From Anthostomella pinea (lineage: Eukaryota > Ascomycota > Sordariomycetes > Xylariales > Xylariaceae), in assembly GCA_963556695.1 (NCBI GenBank), contig CAUWAG010000020.1, positions 4,216,001-4,280,000 of the forward strand: a DNA stretch of 64,000 bases, written 5' to 3'. The position numbers and the translations under genes are program-made. The notes under the pieces were generated by a model. The model ran no database searches. It was not told the origin of the DNA and saw only the letters and a program-made list of their open reading frames with translations. Each line of letters begins with the position of its first letter. Positions within the stretch are counted from its first letter, which is position 1. This document shows positions 56,460 to 64,000 of this stretch, one piece after another.

Positions 56460-59400
56460 ATGCTGTGTCGCCAACACCTTTCACGGCAGCTTGCTGTAAG
56501 AGGTTCGTCGAGATATGCGCTGCGAGCGCGCTTGCCTACCCTCTCTCGACTATACTCGATAAACACACCTGGCCGGCCGAGCGACACCCGACTCGCGTGC
56601 TCGAGACCCCCAATAGCTCTAAGCAGCGCTGCTCCGTCCAATGCAAGCTTTTCGACCTCTGCGAGCAGAGGCAAAGAGAAGGACAAGGACAACAAATTCT
56701 TCGATGCCGCAGCCGAACCGACCGAGCCGTTGTCTGACGAAGAGGCAAAAGCAAATCTCGAGAAAAAGACCGAAGACATCGAGAAGGACGTCAGCGAAAC
56801 GAAAACCTCTAGTGCTGAATCACCACCCTCGGGTAACCAAGGGCAGGGAGATGCTCAAGATGGCAAAGCAAGCAGTGCGCTGGGTGGTGCATCCTCTGGG
56901 TCAGGCAACGACGCGCCTGGTGACGGAGGCAGGAGAGGCCGTAAACCTGGCGCGGATAAGGCGCTGCAAAAACCTGTCGTGCCCGATGTATACCCACAGG
57001 TCATGGCGATACCTATAGCGAAGCGACCGTTGTTTCCCGGGTTTTACAAGGCTATCACCATAAAGGACCCCCAGGTTTCGGCAGCAATTATGGAGATGAT
57101 CAAGAGGGGGCAACCATACGTCGGCGCATTCTTGTTCAAGGACGAGAACGCCGACGAGGATGTAATCAGGGATCCGAATGATGTCTACGACACTGGTGTC
57201 TTTGCGCAAGTCACCAGTGCCTTTCCCGTACACAGCGAACCGAACAGCCTCACAGCTATCTTATACCCCCATCGACGGATCAAGCTCTCTACCCTGATCC
57301 CTCCCGCAGCACCCGAGTCGAAGAAGACCGAGCCCGAGCCGGAACCCGTTCCGGAGCCCATACCGATCAAGACGGAAGAAGAGACGCAGCTAGAGAAGAA
57401 AGGCGACGTTGTTGCGAGTTTCGAGGAGGGTACTGTGGCTGCGAAGTCAGACGCGGCCCCCGAAAAGTATGAGCCGACGTCTTTCCTGCGCAAATATGCC
57501 GTTAGCCTGGTCAACGTAGACAACCTCACCGAAGAGCCGTTCGACCCCAAAAGCCCCGTTGTTCGAGCGGTGACAAATGAGATTGTCAACGTGTTCAAGG
57601 AGGTCGCTGCGATGAACAGCTTGTTCCGAGACCAGATATCGACCTTTTCCATGAGTCAATCATCTGGCAATGTTATGGCAGAGCCGTCCAAGTTGGCAGA
57701 CTTCGCAGCAGCAGTGTCAGCCGGAGAGCCTGTTGAGCTCCAGGAAGTTCTTTCTAGTCTCAATGTCGAAGACCGCTTGCAAAAAGCTCTCGTCGTATTG
57801 AAGAAGGAGCTCATGAATGCGCAGCTGCAGTCCAAGATCACCAAGGACGTCGAGCAGAAGATCACGAAACGACAACGCGAGTACTGGTTGATGGAGCAGA
57901 TGAAGGGAATCCGTCGAGAGCTGGGTATCGAGTCTGACGGAAAAGATAAGCTTGTCGAGAAGTTCAAGGAGAAGGCCGACGAACTGGCCATGCCAGAGGC
58001 GGTCCGAAGAGTGTTCGATGACGAGATTAACAAACTCGCTCATCTTGAGCCAGCTGCTTCCGAGTTCAACGTCACAAGAAACTACCTGGATTGGTTGACG
58101 CAAATCCCTTGGGGTCAGAGAAGTGCGGAAAACTTTGGAATCCAGAATGCCATGACGGTTCTGGACGAGGACCATTATGGCCTGAAAGACGTGAAGGATC
58201 GCATCTTGGAGTTCATCGCGGTCGGCAAACTCCGTGGTACAGTTGAAGGCAAGATTATATGTTTTGTCGGACCCCCCGGTGTCGGCAAGACAAGTATCGG
58301 CAAGTCAATCGCCAGAGCCTTGAACCGACAGTATTACAGATTCAGCGTCGGGGGTCTTACAGATGTTGCCGAGATCAAGGGTCACCGTCGAACCTACGTC
58401 GGCGCACTTCCCGGACGAGTCATTCAAGCTCTGAAGAAATGCCAAACCGAGAATCCTCTGATCTTGATAGATGAAGTTGACAAGATCGGGCGTGGTTATC
58501 AAGGAGACCCTTCATCTGCTCTGCTGGAACTACTGGACCCGGAGCAGAATAACTCTTTCCTGGACCATTACATGGATGTTCCTGTCGACCTTTCCAAAGT
58601 TCTGTTTGTTTGCACAGCGAACATGACGGACACTATTCCTCGACCTCTGCTTGACCGTATGGAGGTCATCAGACTTTCCGGTTACGTATCCGATGAAAAG
58701 AAGGCGATCGCGGATCGATATCTGGCCCCAGCAGCGAAGGAACTCGCAGGACTGAAGGATGCGGATGTCTCATTATCAGACCAAGCTATCGAGGAGCTCA
58801 TCAAGTCGTACTGCCGAGAGTCTGGCGTTCGGAACCTGAAGAAACAAATCGAAAAGGTCTACCGCAAGTCAGCTCTGAAGATCGTTCAAGATCTCGGAGA
58901 AGAGGTCTTACCAGAGTCCGAAGCACTTACCGAGGATGGCAAGGCAGCCATGGAAGAGTCAGAGAACGAGAAGCAGAAGAAGGACCCTACTTATCCAGAG
59001 GCATCCGAGAAGGAAACCACAGAGAAGCCACGTGTTGCCTTGAAGGTTCCCGATTCGGTCCATGTGGTGATCGATCAAGAGAACCTCAAAGACTACGTCG
59101 GTCCTCCCATCTTCACCTCTGATCGCTTGTACGACATAACACCACCTGGAGTTTCCATGGGTCTAGCCTGGACCCAAATGGGTGGCTCTGCGATGTACAT
59201 CGAATCCATCCTGCAGTCTGCTCTACGTCCCAGCAGTCGCGCCGGCTTGGAAATAACCGGTAACCTGAAGACAGTAATGAAGGAGTCATCTACGATCGCC
59301 TACTCTTTTGCCAAGGCATACATGGCTAATGAGTTTGCTGACAACCACTTCTTCGACAAGGCGAAGATTCACCTACACGTACCCGAGGGGGCAGTGCAGA

Positions 59401-59866
59401 AGGATGGTCCGTCAGCTGGCGTGACTATGGCTACCTCTCTTCTGTCGTTGGCATTGGACACCCCAGTTGACCCCACAATCGCCATGACTGGTGAACTCAC
59501 CCTGACCGGCAAGGTCCTCAGGATAGGTGGCTTGAGGGAGAAGACTGTAGCAGCAAGGCGTGCTGGGTGCAAGAAGATCATCTTCCCGGATGACAACATG
59601 TCCGACTGGCTGGAGCTCCCCGAGGTGGGTACTATCTCAACATTTACAATTTTTTCGTAATGATGGTGATTGCTAACACTGTGCTGTAGAACATCAAAGA
59701 AGGCCTTGAGGGCTACCCAGCCAACTGGTACAAGGACATATTCCATCTCGTCTTCCCCAATCTGGATATGGAGCAGGCAAAGCGATGCAAAATCTGCGAA
59801 TGGAAGAAGGAGCATGACACGAAGAAGGAGGATGACGCAAAGACGGAGAGCGACAAAGACGAATAG
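56460..59866 (+). CDS. PIM1: Mitochondrial ATP-dependent Lon protease PIM1
   Basis: This AAA+ serine protease of the matrix degrades misfolded and oxidised proteins and supports mtDNA maintenance. There are two exons, 56460-59624 and 59690-59866, with a 65-bp intron near the 3' end, giving about 1113 residues. An Arg/Ser-rich presequence is followed by a long charged linker, the LON N-domain (from [19 protein letters not shown]), Walker A GPPGVGKT at 604-611, and Walker [12 protein letters not shown]. The protease domain carries the Ser985 (KDGPSAG) and Lys1028 ([10 protein letters not shown]) dyad, 43 residues apart as in bacterial Lon. The second exon completes the protease domain with [21 protein letters not shown] and adds a short tail containing CKIC and many Lys/Glu/Asp. 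Confidence 0.97.
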
Positions 59867-62231
59867 GAGCCGTGTAGGATTGGGGACGACTGATACATTC
59901 TCACAGCCCCATCGGCCATCGACGTGTGCATATAGATCTTTACATGGAAGCATTTGCGGGATTGGTCCATCAGACAGGCGTTCAGGCGGCGACGCAATGA
60001 CTCGACGAAAGTGGTTCGAAGTAACCCAACAACGCTGTACCCATCTCCTCGCTCACCTACAACTGTCAATCAATGTACCATACAAATCTAGTTTCTTGTA
60101 CGTATAGTCGAATGTGGTCGGGTTTCGTGGTGGATGACCGACCACCCGTTCGTCGCAAGGGAATAAAAGCAAGCATCGAATGGAGAATCTGAAGCCCACC
60201 GCGACGACGTGTCAAAACACTACTGATACGCTTGGAATGCGTGATGGGCCACTTCGCCGACGAATGGATGACATCTGGACGACTGCGGTCCCGGGGGGAT
60301 GTGTAGCCCTGAGACATTCGGGCAGTGTGCATGCAGCATGCGAGTCCTCGCATGAGAGACCACATCGTGGACCGCTGCGCCCCAATTTGTTGTCGATGGA
60401 GATAGGTAGGCAGGTTTGAGCTCAGCTCAGCTCGCATCTCCGCCCGACTGCTTAAGGCTTCTTTTCTCCCCTGGTGCCAAAGAGCGGAAAGGTGTAGCTG
60501 CCTGTCAACAGGTAATGGAGGCTAAGCAGCTCACAAGTGGGTGCTGAGGTATGTAGTAAGGTAGGTAACTCTGTAGACGATGGAGAGCGGAGAATCTAAC
60601 GCCTGTCGTTCATGCCCGGCGGCCCATTCCGAACCGCCAGAAAGCGTCGATGCAACGCCGGGCTGCGGTTCCGAGAAGTCTTTGCTACAATACCTACGCT
60701 CAGTGACATTTGCTGCCCGCATGTAGAGAGGAGAGGTAGGACTCGCTGCCGGTGCGCCTGGTCTCGCGGGACAAGCAAAGAGTGCAGATTGATATCATGG
60801 AGCAAGGATAGGCCCTGTTGCGAGTGCAGCGACTACCTTTTAGCAAACTCGACGATGTGCGGCATCTAAACAAGCGGCCATGCGGTTCGGTTCGCGGTTA
60901 CGTTGGAGCTGGGTGGGCTTGATGGAGATCGTCTTGCTTTCGCGCGAGCTACTACTAATGGACAAAACGCAGTCGACATCTGATATCTGAGCAGTCCTGA
61001 GTCATTGCGATTTGGAAGCAGGCTCAAAAATAATGTCCCCAATCTACACGTGTATGCGCATACACCTTCACAGCCCCCCGGAGAAGAAAAGTCTCATCTC
61101 GCGAATAGGAAGCACCGAAGCACCCATGGGCCATTTCGGACTATTTCTCATGCAGCAGGCCCGGAGGCTTTCCGCCTACTTACTTGATGTACCTTACTTG
61201 CATCCAGCCATTGCTGGCCTGTACCTTTTGGCGGCAGCCTTGCTTTGCGATTTGCTGTCTGCGTGGACTCCTGACATGTAGGCAATGTATCGCTGCCCAA
61301 TTTACTACTCCCTCCTGCGTTGGAAGGGAGGCTGATGCTGATGCTGAGGATGACGATGCCGATGCCCTGCTTGCGGTCTTGGGATCGCATTCTCGTACGA
61401 GGTGCGCATTTGCGACGGTGATGGTGGCTGTTGGGTCCAATTCCTCATTCCTAGCAGGTTGAAGTCGTCAACACCTTGCGATTGATCCCACACATCCGTC
61501 CTTTTTTATTGCGGCCTCAAGGGCTGAATCGAACAACGGCGCTTGCATTCGCTGCGATCCATGCTAGCCCTACCGTACATATGGATGTCACTTGGCCTAA
61601 TAGCATCACTCACACCCCTTGAAAAGGGTCCATTGCGTGGTCCCGGCCGTTGGACTTTGGATCCGGGCGTTTTGTTATCGAACATGGGCAATTCGCAAGT
61701 CGCGACACGCGAGTGCAAGCGCACGAAATATGCCTATGCAAGTACGCATATATGTCAGGCTACAGGGGCGAACAGGCGTTCGTCTTGTCGTTCGTCGAGT
61801 CCTCGCACGCATCTCGTACAACGTCGATGCTGTAGTCGGTTGCGCCTTCAACTACATACGTGTCCGCGCGAGCACCTGACCAGGTTCGCGGAACGTTGAA
61901 GCTCGGGTTAAGCTCTGGGCGGCGCTGCGGTGGCCCGGTCTCGTGGTTTCTACACTTGGAGGCGCTGTCCCGTCTGCATGCGTTTCTGGATCTAGTGATT
62001 ATCTAGCCCCTATGTATGCAGTCCTACGTTCGACAACTGCCGCCGGTGCTGGCTGGCGCTGTTGCTGCTAGGCACATGAAAAAGAAGAGGCGGGTGCCAT
62101 GGCGGTCAGCGCACCGTTGATAATCCATCCCCATTATGACCTGTCAGGTTGGGCGAACTTGGAATATCCTGGGAGAGTTGGGCTGTTAGCTCGATCACGA
62201 ATTAATTGGGAACTTCTAGGGTTTAGTGGTG
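59867..62231. other. Intergenic region right of Lon
   Basis: This 2.4-kb region has normal composition, with no open frame showing a domain or coding bias. The longest frames are overlapping shadows of each other. Nothing else is recognised. Confidence 0.55.
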
Positions 62232-62586
62232 CAGTAACACTAAACGAATAGGGCCCAATCTGACCAATCACAGCACCTGCATCCATCTCACGACCCACTA
62301 ATCCTCAACACCATCACCATGATCACCACCACCACGGCGCACACAAGGACACATTCACAGATGGGGGGCTCGCACCGCCCCCCAAACCCCCGGCTAACCC
62401 TAACCCTAACCCTCCTAACCCGTCGCCTTCGAGAAAGATATCTTTGGTTCGGTAAGAATGCACGCAAACTGAAGTACTTGCGATGTGGTGGGCGGTGCGC
62501 CGCCAATTGAATCCCCGGGATGGCTTCCAGATTGGGTTAGGGCCCTATTCGTTTACTGTACGGGCCCTATTTGTTTAGTGTTACTG
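62232..62586. mobile_element. Small TIR-bounded element (MITE-like), 355 bp
   Basis: The left end is CAGTAACACTAAACGAATAG followed by GGCCC (62232-62256), and the right end at 62562-62586 is its reverse complement with one mismatch in 25. A second partial copy of the right inverted repeat lies just inside (about 62539-62556). It encodes nothing. A target duplication is not obvious at the ends. The interior contains a telomeric-type repeat. Confidence 0.75.
62394..62421. repeat. Interstitial telomeric repeat (TAACCC)n
   Basis: Three perfect TAACCC units in a row and a fourth after a TC interruption; on the other strand this reads as TTAGGG, the standard telomere repeat of filamentous ascomycetes. 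It lies inside the TIR-bounded element, downstream of a GC-rich stretch. Confidence 0.9.
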
Positions 62587-64000
62587 TTCGTGGTGGACTC
62601 GAACTTTTGTGTTTTGTCGAAGTCGGTGAGACAACAATAGGACGATGAGATGGGATGGATAATGGATCGATCTTTATTACGCTCAGTCGGTGGGCGGGTC
62701 CCGCTGTATGGAGTTGAAACTTCAAACGGGCGGTGACGAGAATGTCATGCGGCTAACCAGGTCTGTACGGCGGTGTATATGTCTCTACGGGTTTCCGCCT
62801 CGATGTCTTCTTCACGTGCGTGCTGCGCTGCTGTGTTCCCATCGTGGCCTTGATATTCGGCTTATAAAATGATGATGGACACGCCGTTGGGTTTACACAA
62901 CGCTTGCCTAGCTCAAGCTACCTCAACATGAACTACTCTTGCTAGTAGCAGACGGTGTGCGTGTAGATACACAATGACGAACATTCATCGCGAAGGATTG
63001 TGTTGCTGGTTGATATGGGTGTTGATGAGTTGTCCGCCTCTCCACATCTCCAAATTCTTCGAGGCCCAGAATAGAAGGAGGCCGGACACTCCGTCGGTCT
63101 CACTGCTCACAGCCTGTGAGCAGTGAGGCACAGCTCACAGTCTGACTTGGAGTCCGATATCGTATGTCATTGCAAGATGGGATGCCCGATCTGATATCTG
63201 ATATTGCAATGTCTACCTCAAGAGTCAAGAGCAGCCTGAAGATGACAGTCTCTTCGTCATTGGTGGTGGGCTTGGTGGCACTCGGTGACAGGCTGCAACT
63301 GCTCCATCGGATTGATCCATCCCGGAATCGTCCACCGGCGGATTTGTACAACACATCGTTTCGGCCAAGCTGCCCAATGTCCTTCCACCCTTCTGGTGTT
63401 TGGATTTCGCATTGTCGAATGGGGAGAAGCGTGCCCCCGCATGCGCCAGCCCCTCCACACACAACCCACCAGTGACCACCATACTGGCGATGCTGTCGCC
63501 AGCAACCACATGACGATAGTGATGTTGTACCTGCTGTGCGTACACTGCATTCGGAGTGCAGGCCAATTGGTCCTCAATCGTCGCCGTGATGATACCAATT
63601 TGGAGGAACCAAGAAACACAGCCAGAGTGGTGTAAGTTGATACACCATTCAGAACCTGTGGCGTGTTCTACGCAAGACGCAAGGAATATTAACATAAAAC
63701 GACTATCGAGATCGTGATCACTGATCCATGGATGGGACTAGCCAAGTGGACCCCTTCTGCCCTTACCGCACAAGCTACCCCTGTCCGCCCTGGTCTAGGG
63801 TAGGCGCTGCCGAGCGCCGCTAGGACGCATTGTGCCTAGAAGTGCCTGTGCCTGCTCAAATTAGTTGAGTGTTTGAACATGGAGCCGGAGGTATTCGCGC
63901 ATACTGCAGTACCTAGCAACTGCTTCGTGAATCGTCCACCATCCTGATCTCGAGCGGACCACTCCAGCTCCATTCGTCTCCTGCATATTTCTGCTGCACC
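62587..64000. other. Terminal intergenic stretch
   Basis: There is no gene I can support in the last 1.4 kb. Open frames near 63100-63695 overlap on both strands and lack domains. It contains the perfect hairpin at 63099-63127. Confidence 0.5.
63099..63127. repeat. Perfect hairpin, 14-bp arms
   Basis: CTCACTGCTCACAG, one C, then its exact reverse complement CTGTGAGCAGTGAG. A third partial copy (GCTCACAG) follows within 15 bp. Confidence 0.9.

Noticed and set aside
1..64000. CRISPR arrays, bacterial operons or ribosome-binding sites
   Set aside because: The sequence is eukaryotic, with spliceosomal introns; no spacer-repeat array was seen.

Overview
The window is nuclear DNA of a filamentous ascomycete (Pezizomycotina, most likely Sordariomycetes). 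This rests on many short (50-80 bp) spliceosomal introns with GT...AG ends, gene types typical of these fungi, a Tad1-type LINE and a Fot1/pogo transposon, an AT-rich block carrying the signature of repeat-induced point mutation (RIP), and a short (TTAGGG)n tract. I did not identify the species.

Layout. Positions 1-28.1 kb are an ordinary gene-rich arm: the 3' part of a Mch1/nodulin-like MFS transporter (+), GPI inositol-deacylase BST1 (-), mismatch-repair MutL homologue PMS1 (+), a 640-aa four-TM protein (-), mitochondrial ferredoxin/adrenodoxin reductase ARH1 (+), ETF alpha subunit (-), a SWI3/RSC8-type chromatin-remodelling subunit (+), a probable RRN5 Pol I factor (-), mitochondrial helicase IRC3 (+) and an unrecognised 461-aa coiled-coil protein (+). 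I spliced these by hand and the joints keep frame and conserved motifs.

From about 28.6 to 39.5 kb lies a gene-free AT-rich block. It contains a decayed Fot1-like transposon with TA duplication and terminal inverted repeats, two copies of a ~204-bp LTR in opposite orientation (one with a perfect 5-bp target duplication), a 214-bp solo LTR with a perfect 5-bp target duplication at the right edge, a minisatellite, and a repeat whose nearly unmutated copy sits at the left edge and whose C-to-T/G-to-A mutated copy sits at the right edge. That pair shows RIP directly.

From 40.5 to 46 kb are two intact multi-exon genes: an NmrA/isoflavone-reductase-like oxidoreductase and a dynamin-superfamily GTPase with a probable SUMO-interacting/basic insertion. 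At 46.86-52.62 kb a full-length but inactivated Tad1-like LINE (gag-like zinc knuckles, endonuclease, reverse transcriptase, RNase H) is bounded by a 14-bp target duplication. The 52.6-56.4 kb stretch is gene-poor, with one small velvet/Ig-like ORF. The mitochondrial Lon protease PIM1 follows at 56.5-59.9 kb. The last 4 kb has no convincing gene, but holds a small TIR-bounded element enclosing an interstitial telomeric repeat.

Functionally the genes are unlinked housekeeping functions. Four of them (ARH1, ETF-alpha, IRC3, Lon) act in mitochondria. The unusual part of the window is the transposon graveyard and its edges rather than a new multi-gene system.
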